From assembly GCA_021186555.1 (NCBI GenBank), contig JAJKFL010000014.1, positions 19,295,533 through 19,359,532 of the forward strand: a DNA stretch of 64,000 nucleotides, in the 5' to 3' direction. Below, piece after piece: positions 21,201 through 33,529 of this stretch. Each line of letters opens with the position of its first letter. Position 1 is the first letter of the stretch. The translations under genes and the position numbers were made by a program. The notes beneath the pieces were generated by a model. The model had not been told where the DNA came from and did no database searches. It worked only from the letters and a program-made list of their open reading frames with translations. Source of the stretch: Reticulitermes speratus (Eukaryota; Arthropoda; Insecta; Blattodea; Rhinotermitidae).

Positions 21201-23695
21201 ATTCCAACTTTGTTATAGCTTATTGCTAGGTAAAATCTCCAATATCGCACTGTCTAAATGCTTGAAATTTTTAATATGTGAGAATATTTTAGTGGCCCTT
21301 TGCGTGTACATGACACACAGTAGCTACTTCAGATTATACGTATCGAAGAGTAGATCTGGAAGGAATAGGTTTTGGTCTACTGGATGTGCTATTCTGGCAT
21401 TTGCCTGGAGGGAGTGAAGAAGACCAACAGAAATGTCTGTCAGTATTAAAGTTGTTTTTGACGAGACTAGAAAGCAGTGTCTTCTGTAATCATGGCTAGG
21501 CACACCAGAAGTCTGGTCCACATGAGAGTTGTTTAAGTGAATCTATTATGACATATTTACGCTGTCTACAATCTACAGAACCAACATACAGTTTTACACG
21601 CTAACATCAACATTTCATTAATCATGGCTATCAAAAGAAAAAATTAATAGGGAAATATAACCGAAACAATTGTTTTATATTTTTGGAAGATTCTTTATCG
21701 TTCTAAGCTTCGGGAATCCTCGTTAAGTGGCGTTAAATTCGATCTCAACTGATACGTAAGGACGGCCGCTAAATCGTAGGCCCACTATGTATGAGAGGAA
21801 TTCCGAAATGATCTTTGTGTTTAATTTTAATACGGAGGGACAGAACTGTAACCTACGTCCCTTTGTCCCTATCTGAAAATCTACAATTAACAAGGGGAAC
21901 TAAAAAATCAAAACGATTTTATTTCAACCCAGCTTCTTTTGTAGCAGACTGCAATAAAGGGAAACACAAACGAGACGAATACCAACAACTTCCAGACAGC
22001 TTATAAAATTTATATATATATTTATTTATTTATTGGAAATATGTTGCTTTTAAGGCTAAAATTCACTGTTACTGTCCGCAGATACGTAGCTGTCATTAGT
22101 AACATCCTTGTAGTAGCTGATGGCACAAAACAGTACTGCATGTTATTTCTGTCATCATTACAGCGAGTACTTGATATGACACGAGGACAATTCAGTGCGA
22201 GAGGGAGTTATGGCGCACAGAACAGCATTCTTTGATGTCAGTATTAATAATTAAGGATGGAACCAAAGAAGGTGGAGGGTGAGTTAGTGCTTACCGCGCA
22301 GCGACAGAGGAAGAGATAAACCTACAAGATGAAGACTCTGCCAGATTGCTTCCACTACAAGACGTCATGAACTGTATTGCTATAAATATCGTAAAACTAA
22401 TCATAATGTTATCAATAGAGGATTATGAAGTTGCCATACGTTAAATATCTTGTCTTTAAGCATAACTAATGTATCTGGTTCGTAACTTAGGATTATATTT
22501 AGTAGTCTCGCACTTAGCCGGCATAACTGGCATCATGTGAAAGGGAGTTAATTTAAAATGCGTTTAATCCGGAGAAAGAATGGGTAAAGATGTAGATGCA
22601 AAGTAATGAGCATAAAATACAAGTACAAGTTATCCCTGTCATTTCTCAAACTCAGCAAGGGTTTATCAGCTTTATATTCACCAAACAATAATAAGGTTTA
22701 AATATTTGTAATAATAAAAATAATAATAATGTAATTGGAGTTATTAAATTCAATATTGAAGCTACCAATTTCGCCCGTTTTAAATCAAGGCAGTACAGCA
22801 GGAAGTCGAATGTGGGACAGAACAATGTATTTCACAACAAACACATCGAATTTCCAAGACAAGGATCGTAATAATGAGAATTTCGAAGCCAGAAGAACTT
22901 CTTTGTTGAAGGACGTGGGAGGGCTAAGGAGAGAAAGTCTCTACCTGCAACATACTATCCCTGTTCTGTTCTATACATCTCCTGGAATGCTTAATGAAAG
23001 CACGAAAAGCCTAAATCAAGACGTGCAGATAGAGACAGCAGGTTCCTCTGTAATAGAGGTAATTTTTTTAGATTACATTGCGTTCAATGCAAGAAGAGTA
23101 TGCTTCTTTGTAAGCCAAATATTTGATGTTCCGAAAGAGACTGGAAATTGATATCTCCTGAGAATGTCATAAATATTGCTGCTGCACACATTTGTAAGAA
23201 AAGCTGTTAAGGAATCCATATCGGCCTAAGTCAATATGAACATTTAAAAATCCTGTCCGGAAAATTCTCTGACTAAGAAGGGCTAATATGACACGTAATT
23301 CAATACTTTAATATTTCTAACTCAGTATAATTTCACTTTTCATTCGAATGAAGCCACACCAACGGTACAAACTCACGCAGTTAAATTGTACCGGATCACT
23401 CAAAATCTCGCTACATTTATAAGCCATATTTTCATAAGCCAAATATGACGTGATTCAAGTCTCGTCGGATGTTATCAGAGGGGCTAGTTTTCAAAACACA
23501 GCATTTAAATGTAACCTTTTAAAACCCATTGTCCTCATCATTAGTAAGTTACATTCATTTTGCCAGTTGGAAAGGAAACTTTTTAAAGTAGAGTACATTT
23601 TACGGTAAAGCGTCCAGTAAAACGCATTGTTCGAAGAACCCTTATTTTCATGCTCTTGTAATAATTCTATAAAAATATAAAAAGCTTTGTACAAA
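18255..23695. other. Long non-coding stretch
   Basis: No mobile element I can name. Microsatellites lie at 19825-19870. The longest frame is 138 codons plus (22735-23151); its translation has no domain I recognise and it lacks good splice context. A weak tRNA-like look at about 20500-20580 is not enough to call a SINE. Confidence 0.4.
19825..19870. repeat. (GCT)n then (ATG)n compound microsatellite
   Basis: Six to seven GCT triplets, a short GAGAC spacer, then seven ATG triplets. Confidence 0.93.
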
Positions 23696-23719
23696 ATTGG
23701 TGGCTACTGTAGTTTGCAT

Positions 23720-24000
23720 GCGTTCATACATCCATCTACCTACACACGTATCAAGCTACTGTGGTGAATTCATGCGCCCACGCACCCAATCCAAGCATCC
23801 ACTCACGCGGTCATCCATCAGTCCATTCACTCACCGAACTATGCAAGCATCCATCCATTCAAAATCCCCTCCCCCAACCTTCCAAACATCTGTCCATTCA
23901 TTCAAATATCAATCCAGCTGTCCAACCACCTTCCCTTCGCAACTTCGTCAAATAACACACACAAATCATCCACGCGTTAAATCAACCACCCACCAACTCA
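23720..24000. repeat. Degenerate (CATC/TCCA)n pyrimidine-biased tract
   Basis: The plus strand is rich in CATCCA, TCCATTCA and CACCCA words over about 280 bp with almost no G runs, as from an old tetranucleotide array. The open frames here (102 and 64 codons, full of H, P, S, T) are a consequence of that composition. Confidence 0.65.
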
Positions 24001-24454
24001 CGTGATCACCTGACTTTTACTATAATAACCATTTACAGATTCTTTAGACGTAGCTGCGCTATTTTGAGAGAGAATTTTCGTCCTCTGTCATTCATTTCTT
24101 AAGACTTCGACAGCGAGATAAAAATAGCAGGCACTGAATCAAAACAGCCGCATGCTAAACACAAGACCCGGCACCGCTGTGACAATTTCTCAGCAGGTAC
24201 CACGTTATTACTTTGAACACAGTAGCCAAGACACAGCACATTCATTAAATATACATTGTCTTTATATAACGTCAAGGCAAGTAAACCGACAGTATTGAAC
24301 GCTATTATAAAAGTATACTGACAACTGTACACAAATGAAGGTTTCGTAGGTGCCTAGGCTGAATGACAGGTTTGGCATCTTGACAGACGTTCTTCCTTAC
24401 CTTCTAACCAGAATTCTAAGAAGAACGAAACGAAACGCTTTTCACACTCAAACC

Positions 24455-24615
24455 TCCTGTTACCCAGCGCATTGATGTAGTAGCAACGCTCTTGAAGTGA
24501 ACACGGGAGGTAGAAATCCTCGGTTCGCACCTAGATCAGACTACCGGCCAACTTGACACAGGGTTTGCGTGGTTTCCGTCAGCTCCTCTACAGAAAACTG
24601 TACTGAAATACGTGA
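24455..24615 (+). mobile_element. Probable tRNA-derived SINE remnant (separate family)
   Basis: A head-like GATGTAGTAGCAACGCTCTT is followed by a B-box-like CCTCGGTTCGCACC (about 24518-24531) at roughly tRNA spacing. It is then followed by GTTTGCGTGGTTTCCGTCAG and CTCCTCTACAG, a tail type I associate with insect SINEs. No TSD found, and it is the only clear copy in the window. Confidence 0.42.
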
Positions 24616-24619
24616 CAAA

Positions 24620-25700
24620 CATAAATCATCTTTAAAGAGATTGCCACTTAGACGAAACGTATTGAATGTCCTTGTCAATACAATGGGTGATATCAGGAGG
24701 TGAATAAGAGTAATTACGAACTTACTGAGTGAAGAAGGAACAAAAAGGACATGCCGATATTATGATTCGAAGGCCCATAGACGCACCAAGTAGCATAAAA
24801 CGTGAAGTCACAAAGAAGAAGCGTTTACAGTTTACATAAATTCCGGCCACATACAAACTCTTTTCGAAGGTGTACCGGAAGTAAAACTACGGAGCTTGAG
24901 GACATCTACTCACATCCTTCTAATTACGAGGTGTTTAATTCGAGGAGTTGTGTTTACAAGTCTACTTCTCACTGGTGCTGGTGGGTCGATAGAATGACGA
25001 CAGTTTTTCCGATATACTGGGTCTCTCTCGGCTGTGATCCCGTGAACGTTCTCTTCTGAAATGTGACGCCGTGTACTGTGGTTGATAGTTACCAATATTT
25101 CGGGGAGGGGGAGGCTTCTGTCTCCGTCTTGTCTTGTACCCTAAATATGGAGGGTGCTTGCTCAGTAAAGATGGCACATAATTATCACATCACACGGCGT
25201 CCATCTCGAAGGCAGGACGCTTGATGCTGGAATCAGCAGTTTGATCTGAAATAATTTGATCTTTTCGTCCTTTTGCTGTCTCGTGTGATAGGCATTACAG
25301 ATATATTGAGATAATTATAGACATACACTACTTTTGAATTGATTAACATATCGTTTGCTTCTGTTGACTTTTCAAAAGTAAATAACTTCTGTTGATTAAA
25401 AGGTATAAATATTTTAGACCATTGATGGAATACTTAAAGAGCGAAAGTGTATACAACGGCTATAGGCCTTAATTACATACTGCATTATTCTTCTAGCGTG
25501 TGGTTTGATTAATTTGACTGTTGTATATACAGAAAATTTACGGAGATGTGACTGGTAAAACGAGTTACAAGATAAAAATTAAAATTAAATTATCATTTCA
25601 AAATTGAAATATTCAAGTCTGGCGGCTAATGGCTTGATGTTGGATGCAAAAACGACACTAAACATTACAACACGCTCCCTGTTTAGTTTGATATTTTGGT
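24620..25700. other. Non-coding DNA
   Basis: No coding feature. A GGGGAGGGGGAGG run lies near 25100. Confidence 0.4.
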
Positions 25701-25704
25701 TGAG

Positions 25705-25860
25705 TTGCTGGATAAATGGACGGGTACATCGACGGATGATTGGGTAGGTTGGCGAATGGATCAACTGTCGGTCAAACGGTTGGGTGTTGGGTGTACGTTT
25801 GCGTTATGTTAAACTAGGTGGGTGGGTGAATGAGTGCGTGGGTGCTTGGCTGGATAAATG
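25705..25860. repeat. Degenerate (TGGA/TGGG)n purine-biased tract
   Basis: Words such as GGATGATTGGG, GGTGGGTGGGTGAATG and GGCTGGATAAATG dominate. This is the reverse-complement type of the 23.7-kb tract. Confidence 0.6.
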
Positions 25861-26009
25861 CACAAAATTCAAAAGTATCCAGAAAGCCGTGAGGTTTAAG
25901 AATCTTGATGACGTCAGAGACGCGTTTTAGTGTGAAGTGAGCGCTGCTAGTGTGCTGTATGAGTGCGGACGGACAGCAGATTCTCACTGCAGTCAATCTG
26001 CAGTGCCTC

Positions 26010-26034
26010 TCTCCCGCTCTCTCTCTCTCTCTCC
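26010..26034. repeat. (CT)n microsatellite
   Basis: Interrupted CT run followed by CGCCTGCAGG. Confidence 0.9.
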
Positions 26035-26214
26035 GCCTGCAGGTCTTTCCTGGAGCAGGTTACACAAGACAGGCCGATGAAACAATGCCAGACCAGTGTC
26101 AACGCGGGCACGCACCTGAATTCTAACTAACATGCTGGGGTTTGTTTGTTGTAAAACAAATAGTACTTAGTGCATAAGTGACACAAATGACCCGTATATT
26201 TCAGTTTTCATTTC

Positions 26215-26475
26215 GAATTAGGCAACGGGCTGGGCTACCAGAGAACCGGGGTTCGATTCCGGGTAATAATAAGGATTTCTCGGCTCGCAATCGAACACAA
26301 ACGATTCTGGGACGTACCCAAACTCCTATCGAAAGGTTAACAGGAACAATTTCTCCTTGAGTAATGCGGATGGGGCTTGGCACTGACTCCACCTAACATG
26401 GAGATCAAGAATACGTGGAACTGTACCTACATGTCCCCAAGGAATTCATTGGGCGGTGCTGAATTAAACAGAGGG
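26215..26475 (+). mobile_element. Family A2 tRNA-derived SINE, diverged
   Basis: A clear B box, CCGGGGTTCGATTCCGGG, lies at about 26245-26262. It is followed by TAATAATAAGGATTTCTCGG and, further on, ACATGGAGATCAAGAATACG, TGGAACTGTACCTACATG and CCCCAAGGAATTCATTGGG. The order and content parallel the family A 3' module (GCCGAGGTTAAAGAAAGAG, TAGAGCTATACCTC, CCCC...CCTTCATGGC). This suggests a related family sharing a 3' half but with a different head. No TSD seen. Confidence 0.68.
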
Positions 26476-28555
26476 CAACTTTGCCTCAGCAAAAGCTAAG
26501 TTTTCAAAGTTTTTGTGTTCTTTGAGATAAGTGAATAACATAAATGCATAACGATTAGGTCAGCTTTGTAAAGCAATCTATACATTTGGTACTGATTACA
26601 TTTGGTACAGGAACTGTACAAGGAACCTCTCGAATAAACATATCTTTTGTGAATTCAGTCGAATACAACTTCATTCTTCTTTAAAATAAAATTCAGAGTT
26701 AATAAAATCTCTCAAAACACGCCCATCTATCACATTTCTAAACAAGAGACAACGATGACATCATTTACATGTCTACAATATATGAATATCTTTCTTGTGT
26801 ACATACAATTAGTGTTCTGCCTCATGACAATGCACACTTTTACTCTGAAGGTAGCAGTGACATGTTCTTCCGAAACTTCGGCACGCACCTAACGGTGTCG
26901 TATCACTGAACACAACAATATGAATGTGTATCGCCGTCGGAACCTCAAGGCTCACATCTTACTAGGTCTAATGTTCTGACGGCAGTGACTATGAAGATAA
27001 ATGTTTTCAGGAATCTGACGCCATCTAATTTGGTAAATATTACTTTCTTACGTGGTGTTCGTTTCCATACGATCTCCACCACACGAATGCAGACTCCGCA
27101 AAATTGAAATCCTCAGAGACCGGCCCCAATGTAGTAGCTCACCAGGCTACTACATCACACTGGTGGGCATACCGCACGTTGTCACCTTCCGGCTAAACTC
27201 CAGCCATTAACCAAGCTACTTAAATGCTACGACGGTACGAAATATTTGAGTCCGGATTCGACATGTTATTAGAATATACGTATATACATCTATAGTTGAA
27301 GACTCAGCTCAGTGGTTCCAGATGCTTCGAAAATGAATGGGAAAGAGGCCAAAGACCTCAATCATTGCACTTACAAATTAATTGAGCAAGCTCAAATAAT
27401 AATCTGTAATAAAAGTCTAGAAATATTTTGATTTGAAATGTTTATAAGCAGATTTATTCATGTTCCTGAATAACCATATTTTTATATTCTTCTTATTAAT
27501 TGGCAAGAAGAAAACTGCTGACACACGCAGAGGCATAATTTTATATTATATTTCACAACAAGTTGGAAATATCTTTATACAACACTTGTTAAATATTTAT
27601 AATGACTCTAATTCAGTTTCAGTTAATACGTCACGCATATTTTTCCGTCTGTTCCCACATTAGGTGTCCTAATTAGCTAGCTGCTGGCGAGGGCTAATGG
27701 CTTTCGCATTCCAACAAAGCGAAAGGATCATATCAGCGGAGTTCGTTATTAGCCGAACTTACACAGCTCGCCATACAGTACTCTGTTTAATGGTATGGCG
27801 TACGATAGGTTCATATTTCATCCAAGTTAATGCTGTATTAATTTAGACGGATGAACTTTCGATAAATTCATTATGCACCACTTAAATGAAATTCATTTTA
27901 GTTTTCAGGGAACATTGAAATTCTTTTTGTGCTCTTAGTGTAAAATTAACGCATAGTGGGGAAGATACATTTATCTGGTACGCGTAGGTTTGATCTTCGT
28001 GACTATCCAACGGGTGGCGAAGAAGATTGGCATTGGAAATCTAGACCTAGCATTGGGGAGTGAATTTCATTTTCGTTACTAACAGTGCAGTACACTCTCT
28101 GCTAATTCCTCTCACACATGTGGATTATATAAAAGTTTATTTATTTAATAAAAATAAATGTTCATAAAAAATAAAAAACATTGAATACAAGATGTCATAA
28201 GATCTATAACTTTATTTTCCACATTTTTAAGTAAGAAATAAAATAAAATACAAGGGCGAAAGTTCCTGCTTGTGCAATGTCGTTGTATTCTCCAAGAGTG
28301 GACTTGTATCCGCAATAATGAAAGTAAAGGAAAACGACGTATTAAAATAGCAAAACAGCTTGCATTTCTAAAAACACAAAAACAACGACAATTTGTAGCC
28401 TATTTCGGTTTCGAGAACGATGTTTTATAAATGAGTCGTGATTATGTAAACTCATTCATCTTGATAAGCCACGTTAGAGAAAATGCATACAATTCGATCT
28501 GGGCCCCACCTAATCTAAGGATAAGAAGCAAAATTAAATCTTCTTTACATCTTTC
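26476..28555. other. Non-coding DNA
   Basis: Contains a 9-bp hairpin (TGTAGTAGC...GCTACTACA, about 27129-27153). No coding evidence. Confidence 0.4.
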
Positions 28556-28557
28556 AG

Positions 28558-28745
28558 TTTTGAATAGAGAGAAAGACAGAGAGACAAAGAGACAGACCGA
28601 TCGGCAAACACAGATGAATAATAGACAGACGCACAGAGAGACAGACAGAGAGATGGATGGATGGATGGATGAATGGACAGATAGATAGATTAGATAGATA
28701 GATAGATAGACAGATGGATATATATAGATAGACAGAGAGATGGAT
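28558..28745. repeat. Compound (GACA/GATA/GATG)n microsatellite
   Basis: About 185 bp of related tetranucleotides: AGACAGAGAGAC words, then GATGGATGGATGGATG, then GATAGATAGATAGATAG, then back to GACA. The 85-codon frame rich in R, D and T at 28431-28688 is an artefact of it. Confidence 0.92.
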
Positions 28746-29454
28746 ACAATAAAATTGACAGATTTATGATAAAAAAAGAAATTGAAATTTCTTTACTTCA
28801 GAGTCTTTTACCTTCTGTTTTCTACAAAAACCCTCAATATTAAAATAAAAAAAATTACATTTTCAATTCGTGTTCTTATGGTTGCTCTTACTGGTGGCTC
28901 AAAGTGAAGAACGTAGCTTCAGGGCGCCTGACAATGAAGTGATGAAATATTTATATAAAAAAAAGGTAACAGAGAGCGGAAAAAATTAAATACCATTCAC
29001 AATTGATATGACGTACCCAACATTATTTGGCTAAATTGTTTAAAATATGAATATGGTAGTGTAATACTGGGTTCCATAGAAGGTGGGGAGGACTATTAAT
29101 CTGCTGCGCAACTATCAGCTTCTGAAAGATTTTACTGTCTAATTTAGTTACTTTGTAGGAAAAGAAATGGGGACAAACACAGTCCTCATGGGCATAGATA
29201 AATGAATGCAAAATTTAGGTCAGGAAGTTTGGCAGTAATTAACGAGTTTACGTTTAAGTCCTTGATATTGATGAGAGAATAATCTTAAGACAGATTTCAG
29301 AGGAAAGGAGAGTGAAGGTAGAAACTGAAATATATCGGATCAGACTAAGGTCCATTAGCTTATTTGTGTGCACACGGCAAAGAAACTTCAGTTTCCTTAT
29401 AAGTATAGATATCTTGACCGCCTCTAACTGCTACGTTTTAAAGGAAGACGATAA

Positions 29455-29625
29455 AATTTATTCGGGAGGGGGACAGGAAGGACTTCGCCTTTCGCCGGAA
29501 ATTCTAATCAAAGATAATCGTAACACAGGGCAGACACGTATCTACGCTGATGATTTGTGTTTCTGGTGAAACTAAGAATTCCCTTCAGCTCGAATTACAG
29601 ATCGCACTGCGGTTTGTATAGAATT
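29455..29625 (+). mobile_element. Possible decayed reverse-transcriptase segment
   Basis: The plus frame ending at 29569 reads GLRLSPEIL and, 15 residues later, RIYADDLCFW. LSP and YADD are respectively the G-x-x-x-x-LSP and catalytic motifs of LINE reverse transcriptases, and they are in the right order. After a one-base shift the following DNA reads GETKNSLQLELQIALRF, as might follow a catalytic motif. The gap between the motifs is much too short for an intact enzyme, so a deletion would be needed. Chance cannot be excluded. Confidence 0.3.
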
Positions 29626-30060
29626 CAAACCACAATCAGCATAAAACAAACCGAGCTACTTAAACAGACTCAAGTAACTCAATGGAAATCACAACTTCTC
29701 CGCTAACAGCAAGTTTCCAAGAAACGTTAAAATATTATTACGCAAGCTCAGTTGATTTTAAAGGAATTTATGCAAGAATTGATTCCATTTCGTGACCTTA
29801 GATCAAGCTGTCTTTGCAATACCGTCTAGTTTCACCAGACTGTGACCCCACTTCTCCATTCGCCTGCTCGTCCATCTTCCAAGTCGCATTCTCCACTAAT
29901 TAATATTTTTATGCTTTCCGTCGAATACGGATCTCTGATGCGTCTTCTGTTTCTCATGAGAACAAAGTATGCACGGAAGCTGCGATAGTTTTTAGGTACT
30001 TCGAGGGACAATTGCATAAAGCGACTATAAACTTCTTCACGTACGTCTCTATTTTTTAAC

Positions 30061-30098
30061 TCCCCCCCCCCTTTCCCTTCCCTTCCTTTCCTTTCCCA
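30061..30098. repeat. Polypyrimidine tract
   Basis: Ten C followed by TTTCCC and CCTTCC type repeats. Confidence 0.9.
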
Positions 30099-30300
30099 CC
30101 GGACGGATGTTCATGAAATTCTGTGTTTGAGATTTCTGCTGAAATTTGTTGACACATTCCCTTTTCCAAGCCGGAATAAAATAACTGACAATTTACATAA
30201 GCCTAATGCTCATTTATGCCTGCTTTGGTTATTAACTTTGGCATCGTTTTCATGATTATCATGGTTACCATATTTGTTAAAGTTACCAGTTCTCCTATTG

Positions 30301-30577
30301 GTAGTATGATTTTATTTTCATGGCTCGACAGCCCTAGTGGACCTAGGCCTCCTCATCTTTGGGGTTTCAAGATCACACTCAGACACACCACACTCGGTAT
30401 AACTCCTCTGGGCAAGTGATAGGCCCGTCGCAGAGACCTCTACCTAACAAAACACAACACTCGCAAGAGACAGACATTCATGCCCCAGCGGGATTCGAAC
30501 CCGCAATCCCAGCAAGCGAACGGCCGCAGACCTACGCCTTAGACCGCGCTGTCACTGTGATCGGCAGTAGTATAATT
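30301..30577 (-). mobile_element. Family C tRNA-derived SINE, full length
   Basis: Body about 30312-30566, minus strand. Reading the plus strand: GGCTCGACAGCCCTAGTGG, CCTAGGCCTCCTCAT, GAGACAGACATTCATGCC, then the B-box complement GCGGGATTCGAACCCGC, then GACCTACGCCTTAGACCGCG (A-box complement). An imperfect 11-bp TSD: GTAGTATGATT (30301-30311) and GTAGTATAATT (30567-30577). The same family occurs at 35.0 kb in the opposite orientation. Confidence 0.92.
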
Positions 30578-32795
30578 ACCTTTGTTAAAAATTATTGCGC
30601 TTACTTTTATTAGCTATGTCTTTATGTTTGTTATGGTTAGTATGGATGTCTTGCTTACAAATGTGCCACGAAGGTAACAGCGTCAAAGTATTCCAACGGT
30701 TTCGTTTGTTACCATGTTCACCTTGGTTACCAACGTTACCAGTGTTCCAGTGCATGCTATTGTTAAGCGAAAGCGCCAGAAATATTTCGATCTGCGGACG
30801 TTTTCTAACTTCTTGCTATACGTTTTCTTTATGGAAATGAGTCGTCGCCATGATGATAATCATCATCATCACGATCATGATCTCATCATCATCATCACAC
30901 TTTAAAGCGGTTAACTCGTGGCCCTTTCCAGTCTCAATACTAAAACCCAGAAGTATTTTTAATGGGCGTCCTGCATTCCTTGTTCCTGTTGGTTTTCGCC
31001 TGGACTTAACTAGGTTTCAGAACTTGTTTGATAATTGCTACATTTTTTAAATGGTTTGTAACATATTCTTCTCTTTCGTTTGAGAGTGTGGATCCCATGT
31101 AATATTATGTGTTTATTTGTTCTACTTTTTGTTTTTTTTAAATTACCGTCTTTTTTCTTAAGCAAGGCCCAAAATTTGACAACAGTTTTGCTGGTCAAGA
31201 AATTCCGCGTATTTTATGGATTCTAAATTAAATTACCCTGTAATAAAGGGCAGGACATTGATATCTATACGCCAGATTCATGCACTCCACGTTCTTAGAG
31301 TAGAAAACAAATGCCACTGTGTATCTCAAATTGCTTCTGTAATTAAATTCACTGCAGCAGCAAAAACAACAACAGAATAGACTCAGTGTGACCGCAAAAG
31401 AATGGCATTCACTGTAACCACAACAGAACAAAATTCACTGTAACTGTAAGAGAAGAAGATTCACTGTAATTACATCATTATAACTTTCACTATCACCAGA
31501 ACAAAGTAGGCCATGATGCAGAAATATTTCACGAAAATTTTAACACAAGACAGTGCAAAGTTTACACTTCAAATTACAGTCTTTCAGCCGAAGAAAATAT
31601 TTGCGCGTTTCACAGATTATTAATTTCTATCTCTTCAAGATCATATTTTTACAAACATTACTCCATAAGTAACTTCAAGATCCTCATTAACTCGATGGCG
31701 GTAGTGCTTTCTATCCGACGTCATAAGTTTGCCCTACCGTTTATATATTGTTGCTGTTGATGGAAAGTAGTTAGGAAGTATAAAGATGGATTAATAACCA
31801 ATAACACGCTGCACAAAGCGCGTTTCACCACAGCTGGTCAATTAGTCCGTCCGTAGAATCGGCTTTAAGGATTTGGCCGCGTGGAGGATTATTGTTAATA
31901 CGACAGTGGTCAATTAGTGTTAATAAGGCTGATGTCTGACACTGAAACAAGGGACAAAGGCGGACGTAAAAGTAAGCGAACACGACCAGATAGGCATTAT
32001 TGTAACCTAAACGTGCCTGATGTGACTAATTACAAATCCGGTCCGAGTGACATTTGTTACACAGCCGCTGTATGTAACATGTGGGAGTTCTAGGAAAGTT
32101 GATAGAGAAGAATAGAGGAGATTCTACGATAGGGAATTTCATGTTGGGGTATTCCAATGTTTTCAATAAGAAATGTGTAAAATGTGGAAAATGTATTAGG
32201 ACTACACATTAGATAAATAGAATATAAACAGGAAGAATTCCCTTGGAAAGTCACATGAAACAATATTGTACGGAATACGTAAGAGTACACGGAAATATTA
32301 ATAATTACAACGGATTTAAGGAACAAGTTTTAATATGTGACTTGGGCTGAACTGACTGAAGACATTTTCAGAGATTGGTACCTGTAATGGGACAGTCCAC
32401 TGTCTGATTCAATAAGGCAAGGAATTTCTCGACGAACCGAATGTTTAAAGGCCTACACCGTAAAATTGAAAGACCCGAATCACGAAGACGGCCGATAAAG
32501 GGATATGCAACCAACAGCGTTTCTGTAAAAGTAAGGCAGAAAATATCAAATGCAGCCACCAGGTATTTTCATGACTAGTATATACGTCTTCACTAAAAAA
32601 TATTTTATTCAGCTTTAGACCAATTTTCTTCGTACATTGCTTAAAGTCATTTAATAATTTTACGCCGGTATTGTGTGTCTGTGCTGTGAGGCTGCAATTC
32701 TCCACCTTCGAATGTGCGTTTGGTCAGGGGTTGCCATATCTGTGGCAGAACATCCATTGAGCGTTTCCAACTTAGCCACGTGCGGTAAATTGAAT
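30578..32795. other. Non-coding DNA
   Basis: A (CAT)n-rich patch lies at 30845-30898, with TGATGATAATCATCATCATC forming a local inverted repeat. No coding evidence. Confidence 0.4.
31188..31225 (-). mobile_element. Tiny LINE 3' UTR fragment
   Basis: GCTGGTCAAGAAATTCCGCG then TATTTTATGGATTC matches the reverse complement of the LINE 3' UTR seen at 7.42, 10.24 and 54.6 kb. Only about 38 bp are recognisable. Confidence 0.45.
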
Positions 32796-32798
32796 TTA

Positions 32799-32953
32799 TC
32801 ATTCAAATATAAAACACTCACCCCAAAAAATGCACTCCTATTATTATTTTTTGTATATTATATATAATTAATATATAAAATATATAATATATATTTAATA
32901 ATAAAAAATAAAGTAATAATAGGATTTTTGGTTGAGTGTTTTATGTTTGATGA
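32799..32953. mobile_element. Foldback element with AT-rich loop
   Basis: The left arm (about 32803-32852: ATAAAACACTCA, CCAAAAAATG, CTCCTATTATTATTTTTT) mirrors the right arm (about 32904-32953: AAAAAATAAAGTAATAATAGG, ATTTTTGGTTGAGTGTTTTAT). The roughly 50-bp centre is almost pure A/T. TGAATTTATCAT occurs before the left arm (32791) and about 30 bp after the right arm (32982), but it is not flush, so it is not a convincing TSD. Confidence 0.75.
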
Positions 32954-33054
32954 CAATGCACGGTATGAATAATATAGAAAATGAATTTATCATATTTTCC
33001 TCACACTTAATTTAGCACTGCACATTATTAATAACATCTCTTCAAGATTCGCTA

Positions 33055-33305
33055 CACTTGTAAAACCATATCTGTAGGGTCCGATCCCGGGTCAGTCAAT
33101 GTGGGATTTGTGGTGGACAAAGTGGCACTGGGACAGGTATTTCCCCGAGTACTTCGGTATTCCCCTGTCAATTTCATTCCATCGGTGCTCCATTACACGG
33201 AAAAGCGAAAAAATAAATAATAATCTTCATCACAGGGTTGTACAATAAGCTTCAAGGCTGCGGTGCGTCCGTAGCATCTGCTGCGGGGCCCTTCGCCACA
33301 AAAAA
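33055..33305 (+). mobile_element. Family D tRNA-derived SINE
   Basis: A B box AGGGTCCGATCCCGGGTC (about 33077-33094) is followed by GTGGACAAAGTGGCACTGG, GACAGGTATTTCCCCGAGTA, CTTCGGTATTCCCCTG and TTCATTCCATCGGTGCTCC. Farther on, AAGGCTGCGGTGCGTCCG and CTGCGGGGCCC may still belong to it. The A box is decayed. The tail matches the minus-strand copy at 11.95-12.12 kb. Confidence 0.68.
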
Positions 33306-33529
33306 ATCTGTAAGTTATTTGGCCAGAGAAATAGCTTCTAAATTGTAAATGCAGCTACGGAAGATTTTTACTTCTGAATCGCTGCAAAAAAATAAGTTGC
33401 CTTCAAAGGTAGTGTGGTATCCACTCCAATATAAATCATGTGAAATACTATACACAGTGACTCGAGGCAGTTGAATTTCAAGGCAATGTGAAGAGGTGAG
33501 AGACAGGTCACAGTCATGTCAAATATTGC

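Larger units (their letters stand above)
28746..30300. other. Non-coding DNA with a possible reverse-transcriptase scrap
   Basis: Contains the low-confidence YADD-like segment described separately, and a C10 run with polypyrimidine tract at 30061-30098. Nothing else recognised. Confidence 0.4.

Noticed and set aside
22735-23151. 138-codon open frame on the plus strand
   Set aside because: Looks more protein-like than most, but I could not match it to a family and see no acceptor or donor that fits. Could be tested by RNA-seq.
27960-28060. B-box-like GGTTTGATCTTCG
   Set aside because: A single partial box in otherwise unmatched DNA; not enough for a SINE call.
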